DNA from: Dehalococcoidia bacterium
GTDB lineage: Bacteria > Chloroflexota > Dehalococcoidia > Bin125
Direction of reading: 5' to 3'
NCBI GenBank assembly: GCA_022825265.1
Contig: JAJDXE010000004.1
Location: forward strand, 396,341-460,340
DNA length: 64,000 nucleotides
Of this stretch, positions 44,521 through 53,121 are shown piece by piece. Position numbers and translations under genes: made by a program. The notes beneath the pieces were generated by a model. It made no database searches. It saw only the letters and a list, made by a program, of their open reading frames with translations, and was not told where the DNA came from. The first letter of the stretch is position 1, and each line of letters starts with the position of its first letter.

Positions 44521-45246
44521 TCACCAATAGTCTCCGCATTGATCGAGATTTGGCTGAATCGGCGTCTCAAAGGCGCCCGTCATTACGAATCGCAGCCCTA
44601 GCTCCTCGCCGTCCAAACCCGTCAGGACGATCTCCACCTCGTCTGCCTCGAGCAGTTGGAGATAGAGTAGCCCTTCCAGGGTGGGCCATGCCTCCCATCG
44701 ATCAGCGAATTTGAACTCCCGGTAGGCCGACCACCTCGCGCTTCTCTCTCCTATCGGCAGCGTCTCCGGTGTAGGCGAGACCAGGTACGCAGCGAAATAC
44801 TCATGCCGTGCATATTCGTCATTCCATTGAGGTTCCTGAGTGAGGTTCCTGACCAAGACGCGACGGAGGCCATCTGCCTGGCAGCGAATCACAAGCACTG
44901 GAACAGGGTCCCGTATCCCGAAATCGCCCTCTGCTTCGATCCTGATGGAGGACTCCAGACCGGAGTACTCTGAGCCGAAGTAGGTGACCGACGTAATGAC
45001 AGTGGACATCTTGCCGTTGCGGTAGCTCTGATGGCCAAACTCCCGGATGATCGGATCTCGTGCGTCCAGCGCTCTGGCCAGCTCCACCTCAAGGCGCGCG
45101 AGTTCAGCTTCTGCTCGGTCGAGCTCCTGGTTAGCCTCCCTCAGTCCGCCGTTCTCGTCGCTGCTACAGGACGAGATGAGCGCCGCAGTCGGGACGAGGA
45201 GCACGAGCAGGCCAACGAGCGCCGCTCTGATCTCAGGTCGCTTCAC
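44521..45246 (-). CDS. Lipoprotein with coiled-coil stalk
   Basis: The predicted 241-residue protein (GTG at 45246, GGAG before it; a TTG two codons upstream is an alternative) has a lipoprotein signal ending in LISSC near residue 27, followed by a coiled coil (REANQELDRAEAELARLEVEL) and a globular C-terminal domain of mixed fold with several acidic patches. It would be anchored to the outer face of the cytoplasmic membrane. I recognise no family. It is transcribed opposite to its neighbours. Confidence 0.65.
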   Translation of the reverse strand: MKRPEIRAALVGLLVLLVPTAALISSCSSDENGGLREANQELDRAEAELARLEVELARALDARDPIIREFGHQSYRNGKMSTVITSVTYFGSEYSGLESSIRIEAEGDFGIRDPVPVLVIRCQADGLRRVLVRNLTQEPQWNDEYARHEYFAAYLVSPTPETLPIGERSARWSAYREFKFADRWEAWPTLEGLLYLQLLEADEVEIVLTGLDGEELGLRFVMTGAFETPIQPNLDQCGDYW

Positions 45247-45414
45247 GCCCAACTCCGATGTTCAACGAGTCAGGCGTGAGGCTAAACGCGGAATGCGCCG
45301 CCGTCCAGTGAGACAACGAGGTCGGAGTGCATGGGGCTTTGGTGTTCTCGGCGGACTCATTGGCCCACTCGACGTGCTGCTCGAGTGGGCTATCTCGGCT
45401 CATCTGATTCGCCC

Positions 45415-46066
45415 GTGCGCCTGCGGGTGTCAACGGATCAGCTCTCAAGCGCGGTTACGGCCGACGCGTTCACGCCCAATCCTGACGGCGATGTCCTGAT
45501 CAACGTGGCTCAGGCCGGGGATCTGCACCTATGGGATCGGCTTCACGAACAATGGACGGAGCGAGGCGCTTCGGTGAGTCGCTCACAACACCCGATCTTG
45601 GTGCATCCAGTGCGCTATCAGTCCCCGCGACAGGCAGAACGTCGGGATCGGGGTGAGGTCGTGGCCTGGCTACGACATTGCCCGCTATCTGGCGCTTCCC
45701 GATGTCGGCTACAGGCGGTCGCAAGGACGAATCCACGGCCTGGCTCTCTGGCTGCTTCCGTACACCGACCCAATCGTGCGACAGACTGCCGCCGACGCTG
45801 CGCGCTCCATCTGGAAGCTCACCGGCGACGGCCTTGACGTGGATGTCGCGCCTTACGACGGCGAACGACGCCCGGTCGCCGTGATTCCGGAGCGTTGGAT
45901 GCGTGCTTCCCTCGCCTGGTCCACCGCGGTCCCGGCGATCCACGAACGACGGCGGACGCTCGATCTCGCGGAGCTTACGCGGTGGTGCCGGCATGCGGGG
46001 GTGGCCGCGCCGGTTGGCTCGCCCCCAAATCGGGGCCGAAACTCGGCTGCACGGAACGGGCCGTAA
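45415..46066 (+). pseudogene. Csb2 (Cas5/Cas6-like) fragment of a type I-G system
   Basis: The C-terminal part reads ALPDVGYRRSQGRIHGLAL in frame from about 45660, which matches the Csb2 signature (LPDVGxxxxxGRxxGxAL). It then continues PERWMRASLAWSTAVPAIH and ELTRWCRHAGVAAPV, in the place of the Csb2 C-terminal wing. The preceding piece from 45415 is in a different frame, so a frameshift lies near 45657. The start and roughly the first third of the gene are missing. Csb2 would be the crRNA-processing and backbone subunit. Confidence 0.6.
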
Positions 46067-46126
46067 CGGTCGGTCGCGGCAGCGCACCGGAACCGCGCAG
46101 ACCGGGCCTCACACCCCGTCGCCGCT

Positions 46127-46404
46127 TCAGGACTTCAGCGGATCCCTCGGCGGATCGACGCTCTCGGGCGACGGCTCGGAGGCGGCCTGGTCGGGCGCGT
46201 CGCTCAGGTCCAGGGTGATCGTTTCGGTCCCCGTTTCGCCGTCGGCGTCGATCCAGGACCGCTCGATCGTGGCCTGATCGCGGACGATCCGATCCCCTGG
46301 TCCGCGCCGTCGCCCGGTTGCGCGAGCGCGACGCCGCCCGCGACGATCAGGGCGAGCGCCCCTCTTGCGACCAGGAGTTTGCTCCACTTGCTGCGTACTC
46401 TCAT
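46127..46404 (-). pseudogene. Small exported protein, frameshifted, after the serpin
   Basis: From ATG 46404 (GAGGAG upstream) the N-terminus is a signal-like segment (SKWSKLLVARGALALIVAG then VALAQPGDGADQG). The sense then lies in another frame as DRIVRDQATIERSWIDADGE and ends at 46127. The break is at a run of four Gs near 46300 where five would restore the frame. It may be a sequencing indel or a true decay event. It follows the serpin gene in the same direction. Confidence 0.55.
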
Positions 46405-46515
46405 GCCGAGGCTCCTCTCGCCCGCCGTTATCTCCGGTACACCTCGGTTGCTCCGCGTCGGGCGCGTCGGGCGTTAACCGAAGGATCGTTCCGCGCCGTC
46501 GCAGCAGCGCGGAGG

Positions 46516-47841
46516 TCAGCGGCCGTTCGGCTCGACCGCGGATGGGTTCAGCACGCGTCCGAGGAACAACACGGCTCCCGTCGCCCGGTCGCGGATTAGG
46601 AAGATCAACGGCCGGTCGATCGCGAGCGTGACCGGCGGCGGCCCGGCGGACTCGTTGCGCAGCAGCACCGCCGTGGCGGCCGCCGCCTCGGTGCCCGCCT
46701 CGTCGACTGCGACGAACGCCTGGTGCACCACGTCCTCGACGTAGAGGCACGGATCGTCGCCCGCAGCGCACGAGCGTCCGTCGATCCCGGAGAAGTCCGA
46801 GCGCGACTGGTCGAAGGCGTCGCCCATGCCCAGCGTCTTGAGCGTCTCGGCCAGGCGGAACTGCGACTCGACCCCGAAGCGAGGCATGGTCAGGTCCACC
46901 GTGCGCGAATGCAGGCCGGCGATGGTTCGAGCGACCAACTCGGCGTCGAGCGCGTCTTCGAACTCGCGGAACCGTCCCCGGTCGGGTACGAGAATGGTCA
47001 TCGACAGCTCGTACCCGTCGTAGGGCAGATCGACGGCCTGGTAGCCGTCGCCGGAGGCGTATGTGAACTCTTCGTTCGTGCGCATCATCGGGACTTCGAC
47101 GCTGCCGCCGTCCAGCAGGTGGAAGGGACCCGGAGCCGTACGCGACTCGGGGAAGGGCAGCGCCCAGGACGCATGGAAGTAGACCGCGTTGGCCAGCACC
47201 ATCCGCGTCAGCGGGTGGATCAGCTCCGGCGGGACCAGGTCCCGGATCCGATCCTCGGTGCGGTCCGCGACCCAGTCGTTGATCGCCGCCCGCGACGCTT
47301 CGGGCGCGCCCTGGAAGTCGGCCGCCATCACGCCCGCTCCATAATGCTCGGCCAGCTGGTCAAGGAAGTCATCCAGGAACTCGTAGCCGCGCTGACCCCA
47401 GACGGCGTTCGCGATCCGCAGACGGAAGCCGTCGTCGTCCGCTCCGCGCGCGCCCAGTTCCAGGTCCAGCGTGTTGAACGCCGCGTGCAGGGCCGGCTGG
47501 GGCAGGCGGAACCCGAGCGTCTCCGCCATCTGGCGCTCGGTCTCGCCGCGCGCGCCGGTGTAGGTCATCGCCAGGGCGAGCGAGATGCTGTGCGGCGAGT
47601 AGAACAGGTTGCCGTCCTCGGCGCTCAACGTGCGGTAGAGGTCGAACGCGAACTCGTTGTTGCCGTCGACCAGCGCGCGCAGATCGGTCGTCGAGGCCGA
47701 CGGCGTCGAGCGGGCGAGATCGGATCGCAATTCGTCGCCGCCCGCCCCGCCGCAGGCCGCCGCCGCGACGGACAGGACGACCAGCAGCAGCGCTGCGCCG
47801 ACGCGGCCGAGCAGGGAGCTGAGCATCGTTCGTCTCGCCAT
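46516..47841 (-). CDS. Serpin family protease inhibitor, lipoprotein
   Basis: The 441-residue protein is a full serpin. After a lipoprotein signal (LLLVVLSVAAAAC, lipid Cys at 30) come the core FAFDLYRTLS, FYSPHSISLALAMTYTGARG and ANAVYFHASW. The hinge EAGTEAAAATA (about residues 375-385) has the small residues needed for loop insertion, so it is of the inhibitory type. By the 17-residue spacing the P1 residue is Glu or close to it within LLRNES. A short extra loop with two Cys (CAAGDDPC) precedes the hinge. It would inhibit proteases at the cell surface. Confidence 0.93.
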   Translation of the reverse strand: MARRTMLSSLLGRVGAALLLVVLSVAAAACGGAGGDELRSDLARSTPSASTTDLRALVDGNNEFAFDLYRTLSAEDGNLFYSPHSISLALAMTYTGARGETERQMAETLGFRLPQPALHAAFNTLDLELGARGADDDGFRLRIANAVWGQRGYEFLDDFLDQLAEHYGAGVMAADFQGAPEASRAAINDWVADRTEDRIRDLVPPELIHPLTRMVLANAVYFHASWALPFPESRTAPGPFHLLDGGSVEVPMMRTNEEFTYASGDGYQAVDLPYDGYELSMTILVPDRGRFREFEDALDAELVARTIAGLHSRTVDLTMPRFGVESQFRLAETLKTLGMGDAFDQSRSDFSGIDGRSCAAGDDPCLYVEDVVHQAFVAVDEAGTEAAAATAVLLRNESAGPPPVTLAIDRPLIFLIRDRATGAVLFLGRVLNPSAVEPNGR

Positions 47842-47936
47842 CTCTCCGCCCCGGGAATGAACCAACCAGCGCCCGGGCGCTGGAGTCAGCGTAGCCCGCG
47901 CTCGAAGGCGGAATCGGCGCCCGGGACCCGGCCTCG

Positions 47937-49008
47937 ATGCGCGGAGCCTCACCGTCCGGGTCCAACAGAGTGCTCGGCCGCCCGCGCGCGGAAGCATTGA
48001 TCGGGGCCGCCGCGCTGAGCGGCGGCCCCTGCGTCGTGGACGCCTCTCTCATCGGTCAGGGGTTGCCGCTCGACCGACAGGCAATCAAGCAGCTCTGCGG
48101 CGTCGATTTGGAGCCGCGCATCTTGGCTGCGCTTGAGCCGGACGAGGACGGCGAGGTCGACCGGGGCGCGAGGGATGCTGCTGCGGGGTCGGTCCTGGAG
48201 TTGGTGCGTAGCGCCCAGGCGCCGGTCGGCTGGGAGCATGACGAATGGATCGAGTACAGTCGCTCGCTCTCGTCGGTCGTTGAGGAGGCTCGACATGAAG
48301 TGCCCCGCCTGCGAGTTCTCGAGTCTGAGCAACCCAGTCTGATCGCTGACCTGGGCAGCGAGTTCGATGAACTGTCTCTGAGCGCGGCCTCGGTTGAATT
48401 GATTGAACATGGTCAGGCAGTCGGCGCGTTGGCGCGTGCGACCGCGCAGAGCATTGGCCTATCGGACGCTCTCGCGGAGGTCGTCGAACAGGCCGGAGTG
48501 TTGCACGACATCGGCAAAGCTGATGAGCGATTCCAGCGCTGGCTCGACCCGGAAAACCAACACAGTGAGCTCCTGGCCAAGTCCGCTACGCCGCGCCATC
48601 GCTGGGAGGCGACTCGGGCCGCTTCCGGATTGGCCTCGAGGCGGACGGCACGAAGACCTGTCTGCTCGCCTCGTCCAAGCGTGGCTCGCACAGAATCCCG
48701 CCTGGGCTGATCCAGATCAGCGTGACCTGTTGGTGCACCTTGTGATCAGTCACCACGGCAAGGGCCGACCGCTGGTGCCGCCAGCCGATGACGGCAGCAT
48801 GCGGAACTTATCGACGGAGGTGAATGGCGCGTTGGTCGAGGTCCCGGTGGACCTCGGCATCATCGACTGGAGTCAGCCCAGCCACTTCAGGAGGCTGAAC
48901 GACCGATTCGGCCCCTGGGGACTCGCGTTGCTCGAAGCTGTCGTGCGGTTGGCCGACCATGCCGTTTCGGCCGGCCTGGAAACGTCGAGGAGCCGATTCG
49001 ATGACTGA
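47937..49008 (+). pseudogene. Cas3 C-terminal HD fragment of a type I-G system
   Basis: The readable sense includes AEVVEQAGVLHDIGKADERF and then QRWL, the HD-type metal site of Cas3''. Near 48640 the frame changes, and the text continues in another frame as HEDLSARLVQAWL, DLLVHLVISHHGKGRPLVPP and FGPWGLALLEAVVRLADHA. In type I-G the HD domain lies C-terminal to the helicase. The helicase part and any start are missing here, so it is a truncated and frameshifted remnant. Its stop overlaps the next gene's ATG by 8 bases. Confidence 0.75.
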
Positions 49009-49900
49009 GACTGCGTGTCCTGGTTGGCCTGTTTCCTGGGTCAACGCCTGGCTGGCGGCCGTCGGCGCGACCGTCCTGCACGGTCAAATTCGATTGAGCT
49101 GGACCGCCGATGCCGAGCCGAAGACCGTGCTCACGTCTCCGTACTCAGATCCCTTCGAGTTGCTCGCCGAATCGTGGCCCGACCAGGAACTGTTGGCCGA
49201 CCTTCCGATTGAAGAGCATTGGTGTGATGTAGGCACACTGCGGAGGAAGGTTCCCGTTGAGGAGTTCGCCGAGCGAGTCAAGGCGGCGCGCGGCCACGAG
49301 TACGCTTGGGCCCTGTCGTCGACAATGACCGATCTGTGTGTCGATGGGAACGGCGAGGTTCGACACGCGTCGTTCGATCCGGCGGGCCCAGGGACCATCA
49401 AGTGGCTCCATCATCGGTTGGTGAAGGTGCATGGACGCGTCGAATGTCCATCGGAGAGCCTGAGAGCGTCGTTATCGGGACTTGCCGCGCGCGTGCAAGA
49501 CAACGGACTAGGATTCGACAAGACCAGACTCGGCTCGCCCAACGACGACACGCAGATGTGGGTAGATCCAATCGTCGAAACACTGGCATTCTTCGGTCTC
49601 GCCATCCTGCCGGTGCGCGGCCGCGGGGCCGACCGACGACTTGACCGCTCGGCCGATCTGCGAACGCGTCAGCGCGGATGGCGGCAGTCGCCTGACGGCG
49701 CCGAGCCGGCCAGCTTCCACTGGCCAGCCTGGAGCCAGCCGCTGGATCGCCACGGGATCGACGCGTTGCTCGATGCATGGGACCCGGACCGTCCCCACAC
49801 ATGGCGGCGTTTCGGTATCCACGTGGCCTGGCGCACCGTTCAGTATCAGCGGCGCGGTGACTCGGATACAACCCGGGCATACGCAGCCTATCTCCTATGA
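49001..49900 (+). CDS. Cas3-extension / Csb3-like type I-G Cas protein
   Basis: The 299-residue protein is intact. Its C-terminal half reads VETLAFFGLAILPVRGRGAD and later RTRQRGWRQSPDG then SFHWPAWSQPLD, which fits the protein encoded right after cas3 in type I-G loci (Csb3 or Cas3-extension family). The ATG overlaps the cas3 stop (ATGACTGA), and GAGGAG precedes it. The catalytic core proteins around it are broken, so it is probably a relic despite its open frame. Confidence 0.65.
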   Translation: MTETACPGWPVSWVNAWLAAVGATVLHGQIRLSWTADAEPKTVLTSPYSDPFELLAESWPDQELLADLPIEEHWCDVGTLRRKVPVEEFAERVKAARGHEYAWALSSTMTDLCVDGNGEVRHASFDPAGPGTIKWLHHRLVKVHGRVECPSESLRASLSGLAARVQDNGLGFDKTRLGSPNDDTQMWVDPIVETLAFFGLAILPVRGRGADRRLDRSADLRTRQRGWRQSPDGAEPASFHWPAWSQPLDRHGIDALLDAWDPDRPHTWRRFGIHVAWRTVQYQRRGDSDTTRAYAAYLL

Positions 49901-50095
49901 GTCTGGAGCCCGTTGTTCAAATTTCTGCGATCGAGCACTTCATCTACTGCGAGCGACCGTGCGCCATCATCCACTGTGACGGCGTCTGGAGCGATAACGC
50001 GCTCGGTCTATCCGGGCGTGCAAACGCAGTGCGAAGGTTGGCTCGGCAAAGACGGGGCGCGCAAGCTGGCCCAGCCAGGGGTATTCTGAATGCCG
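49897..50095 (+). pseudogene. Cas4-Cas1 fusion, N-terminal remnant
   Basis: The ATG at 49897 overlaps the previous stop (ATGA). The start reads ISAIEHFIYCERPCAIIHC then DGVWSDNALGLSGR, the N-terminal Cas4 signature (tyrosine-cysteine motif and V-W-x-D-N) of type I-G Cas4-Cas1 fusions. After about residue 42 the sequence changes abruptly and nothing of Cas1 remains before a stop. An internal deletion near 50025 removed the rest. Confidence 0.72.
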
Positions 50096-50147
50096 CTGCG
50101 AACCTCCAGTGGTTCGGCCGACCTTGACAACAGAATCACGTTTAGGG

Positions 50148-50256
50148 GTTTCGCCGGGGTTCCGGCCCCGGCCTTCGTTGAGCGTGAAATCGTTGACGAG
50201 GATGGAGCGCTGTACTTGGGGTGTCGCCGGGATCAAGTCCCGGCCTTCGTTTCTGG
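50148..50256. CRISPR. Two CRISPR-like repeat units (relic array)
   Basis: Unit 1 (50148-50183) and unit 2 (50221-50256) share GTxTCGCCGGG at one end and CCCGGCCTTCGTT at the other, separated by a 37-base unique stretch. Both form a stem with compensatory changes (CCGGGG/CCCCGG versus CCGGGA/TCCCGG). The complement begins GCTCAACGAAGGCC and ends GGCGAAAC, the style of type I-G repeats. Only two units remain, so array identity is tentative; a small palindromic repeat family is the alternative. Confidence 0.42.
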
Positions 50257-50372
50257 CAGTGGCCTCGCAGAGCACGGGTGACATTGATGTCGGGCCGACG
50301 CGCAAGGATTACGAGTGGTTCGGCAGACGCGGCTTTTTCGTTGCAGTGAGCGTTGTCCTGGTCTAGCAACCA

Positions 50373-50394
50373 GGCCCGCATTTCCTGGCGGGCC
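50373..50394 (-). terminator. Hairpin after the dimethylformamidase gene
   Basis: Arms GGCCCGC (50373-50379) and GCGGGCC (50388-50394) form a 7-bp stem just downstream of the minus-strand stop at 50396. No U-run follows, so it may stabilise or weakly end the transcript. Confidence 0.4.
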
Positions 50395-50395
50395 G

Positions 50396-52645
50396 CTACG
50401 CGATTGCGGTCGGGTCCAGGAATCGGTCGAGGACGTTTCTTGTGATTCGCGAGACATCGTTGTCGTGGTTGTTGTGGAACAGGGATGAAACCCAGGCGAT
50501 GGAGCCGGTCGAGAACACGGCGCCTCCGCGGGGGGTTTCGAAGAAGACCATGTCGGCGTGGACCTGCGGATCGTCCTGTCCGCCGATCGAGAGCAGCATG
50601 TGCCCGATGTCCTCGTTGACGCGGATGTAGGCGTCGGTGTGCTGCTCGGATGTGGCGACAGTGAGGGCGTGCGGCGGTGTCCCGTAGGCGCGGCTGGCCG
50701 AATCCAGTTCGAGTCCGGCGGCGCCGCCGCCGATCAGGCCGAAGTCGCCGATGATCTCGTCCTCGACGCCCTCGAAGATGAAGGCGGCGCGAGGGTCGTG
50801 ACTGGCGTCGGTGCGTCGGAAGTAGGAGCAGTGGTCGAAGCCCTGAGCGATGAAGCCGTTGCCGACCAGCGACTGCGGCGTGCGACCTGCGCGCCACCAG
50901 AGGCCGCCATACTCGCCGGTGAAGGCCATGTAGTACTCGCCCGGCTCGCTGGCCCAGGAGCGCGAGCCATCCTCGGTGCGTCGCATCTCCATGGCGCCGG
51001 GCTTGTCGTCGCGATAGGCGACCCGCCAGTAGAAGCCGTTACCGCCCATGTACATCAGCCGGCCGCCGCGCTGGGTGTAGGCGTGCACGGCATCCCACAT
51101 TGGGGTGGAGTAGTACTCGGGATGGCTGCCGGTCATGACGCAGGCGTAGCGCTCAAGCAGCGAGACGCCGTCGTGGTGCATGTCTTCGTCGGTGATCACG
51201 TCGAAGGGGATGCCCTGCGCCTCGAGCCATTCGACCAGGTGCATGTCGGCGCTGAGCTGCCAAAGCCAGGGATGCGTCGGGCGGATGTTGATTAGTGGCC
51301 GCAGGCGAGAGGAATAGCAGACGCCCGTGCCGTCGTTGTGGTTGTCGTACATCGAGTTGCCGTACTCGGGATGGCGGTTGAGGTAGCGTTCCTCCGGCGC
51401 GACCACATGGAGGCGATTGGAAAGCAGTTCGTTCCCGGCCTCGATGCCGCCGCGGGAGTTGCCGTAGGCCATGTAGCTGGCTGTCGGGATCAGCAGAGCA
51501 AGCGCTGCGATGGCGCGATCACTTCGATCACTGAGTTCACGCGGCGGCCGGACAACGAAGGTGATGTGGTCTTCCTGGTCTCCAGCCGTGAGGCGGGCTG
51601 CGTAGAGGCCGCTCGGTGTGTCGGCGGGGACTTCGAGTTCAAAATCGACATCCCATTCGCAGTCGTAGAGGGAGTCATCGACGAAGTGGATGGCGGCGTA
51701 CTGCTCGGGGGCGTGGTGGAAGCTCAGCTCGTCGCCTGTCCAGTTGGAGCCGCGCACAGCGCGTATCGGCAGGTTGACTAATGCCCCGTGAGCGTGGTTG
51801 GGGGAGATGTCGATGATGTCGTCGGTCTCGACCGCGTGAGCGAAGTCCCAGGCGGCGCAGATGTCGGAGCGCAGCGCCACGGGCACTGCGTCGCTGCGAA
51901 GAGACTCGATTTCGGTGCGCTCCAAGACGCGGGAGGCGACGACCGGTCGCTCGATGCGGCCGTTGAAGATCATCTCGCCGATCGGCTTGCCGCGCGCTTC
52001 TTCGCGGCTGGCGGCCGCGATCAGGAGTGAAGCACTGCAATCAACGACAGCAGTCCCCTGACTCGTGTGTGTTGCCTCGCCGCTTGAGGTGTCGCGGGCG
52101 TAGGAGTCCAGTAACTCCTGCCGCAGCTGCACTTCGCCGCTTGCGGCGTCAAACGTGGCGCTGACCAGGTACCACTCGCGGGCGACGAGCGGTTGGCCCA
52201 GGGCGAACTCGCGGATGCCTCCGGCGCCGTCGCCGAGTTGCAGTACGAGGCCGTCGTTGGGATCAGTCCAGAGGGCGAAACCGCGTCCCGCGGCGACATC
52301 CATCTTGGAGATCAGACAGGCGCGACGCAAACCTGGGAGGGTCGGGAAGATGGTGGCCTGCAGGGACAGATCGCCGAGGCCGTCGAAGGCGGGGCCGTGA
52401 GGGACGATGGCGTAGGACCCGCAGTAGGTTTCTTGCGTCCGGCCGGGATACTCACCGCTGACTGGTGTTGCCAGCAGTTCATCACGATAGCCGGGACCGC
52501 CGGGCTGGCGATCGCCGGAGATGAGTCGGACGATGTCGGCCTGATAGCGGTCGACGCCGGGTTCGCAACTGACCATGAAGCGGATGCGTTCGCCGGGCGC
52601 AACGCTGATCTCGTCGCTGTATCCCGCGATCTTCTTTTCGAGCAT
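50396..52645 (-). CDS. dmfA2: N,N-dimethylformamidase large subunit
   Basis: The 749-residue protein starts KIAGYSDEISVAPGERIRFM, a block characteristic of the large (beta) subunit of N,N-dimethylformamidase. It contains a LamG-like beta-sandwich in the N-terminal half and a GATase-like C-terminal domain with YMGGNGFYWRVAYRD and WASEPGEYYMAF. It hydrolyses N,N-dimethylformamide or a related small amide to an amine plus an acid using a mononuclear iron held by Tyr and Glu. The start at 52645 follows GGGAG. A partner small subunit is encoded 35 bases upstream in the same direction. Confidence 0.88.
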   Translation of the reverse strand: MLEKKIAGYSDEISVAPGERIRFMVSCEPGVDRYQADIVRLISGDRQPGGPGYRDELLATPVSGEYPGRTQETYCGSYAIVPHGPAFDGLGDLSLQATIFPTLPGLRRACLISKMDVAAGRGFALWTDPNDGLVLQLGDGAGGIREFALGQPLVAREWYLVSATFDAASGEVQLRQELLDSYARDTSSGEATHTSQGTAVVDCSASLLIAAASREEARGKPIGEMIFNGRIERPVVASRVLERTEIESLRSDAVPVALRSDICAAWDFAHAVETDDIIDISPNHAHGALVNLPIRAVRGSNWTGDELSFHHAPEQYAAIHFVDDSLYDCEWDVDFELEVPADTPSGLYAARLTAGDQEDHITFVVRPPRELSDRSDRAIAALALLIPTASYMAYGNSRGGIEAGNELLSNRLHVVAPEERYLNRHPEYGNSMYDNHNDGTGVCYSSRLRPLINIRPTHPWLWQLSADMHLVEWLEAQGIPFDVITDEDMHHDGVSLLERYACVMTGSHPEYYSTPMWDAVHAYTQRGGRLMYMGGNGFYWRVAYRDDKPGAMEMRRTEDGSRSWASEPGEYYMAFTGEYGGLWWRAGRTPQSLVGNGFIAQGFDHCSYFRRTDASHDPRAAFIFEGVEDEIIGDFGLIGGGAAGLELDSASRAYGTPPHALTVATSEQHTDAYIRVNEDIGHMLLSIGGQDDPQVHADMVFFETPRGGAVFSTGSIAWVSSLFHNNHDNDVSRITRNVLDRFLDPTAIA

Positions 52646-52680
52646 GGGTCGCTCCCTCGGCGCCGGGTCCTGCTGATGTG

Positions 52681-52995
52681 TCAGTCGATTGCGAGTGGCT
52701 CGCCGGTGATCAGCTCCCAGCGCATCTTGAAGACCGCTCGCTCGGCGTCTTCGAGGGAGGTGAAGACCTGATCCTCGAGCAGGGTGAGATCGACGCCGCG
52801 TTGACCGGAGAGCTGCGCGAGGCTCCACTCCTTGTAGGGGACGGTGGTGACGAGGACGTAGCGGCCGGCGGCTTCGCTGTCGCGCATTCGGGTGACGATT
52901 CGCTGGAGCGCAGCGCTGTGCGGGCCCATGGGGTTGGCCATAAACTCCTGGGCGAGATCGGTACGGCTTGGATCGATCGGGTACTGAGACGGCAT
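52681..52995 (-). CDS. dmfA1: N,N-dimethylformamidase small subunit
   Basis: The 104-residue protein is helical with VLVTTVPYKEWSLAQLSG near the middle and a C-terminal helix (EDAERAVFKMRWELITGE). Its size and its position directly before the large subunit fit the small (alpha) subunit, which is about 130 residues in characterised enzymes. I call it by context and layout more than by sequence signature. The start is at 52995, with a G-rich ribosome site. Confidence 0.65.
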   Translation of the reverse strand: MPSQYPIDPSRTDLAQEFMANPMGPHSAALQRIVTRMRDSEAAGRYVLVTTVPYKEWSLAQLSGQRGVDLTLLEDQVFTSLEDAERAVFKMRWELITGEPLAID

Positions 52996-53121
52996 CTTCA
53001 CCCCCGCGGGTTCGATGACGAAGGCTAGGTCAGCCGCAGAGAGCTTGCAACCAGCGAGCGCGCGAACCGAGCTTGGTCGTCTATCTTCCATCCGATCCAG
53101 ATTGCAGCCCAGGGGGGTTCC

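Noticed and set aside
45500..46087. Minus-strand ORF over the csb2 fragment
   Set aside because: It is antisense to the Csb2-like signature and has no recognisable features of its own.
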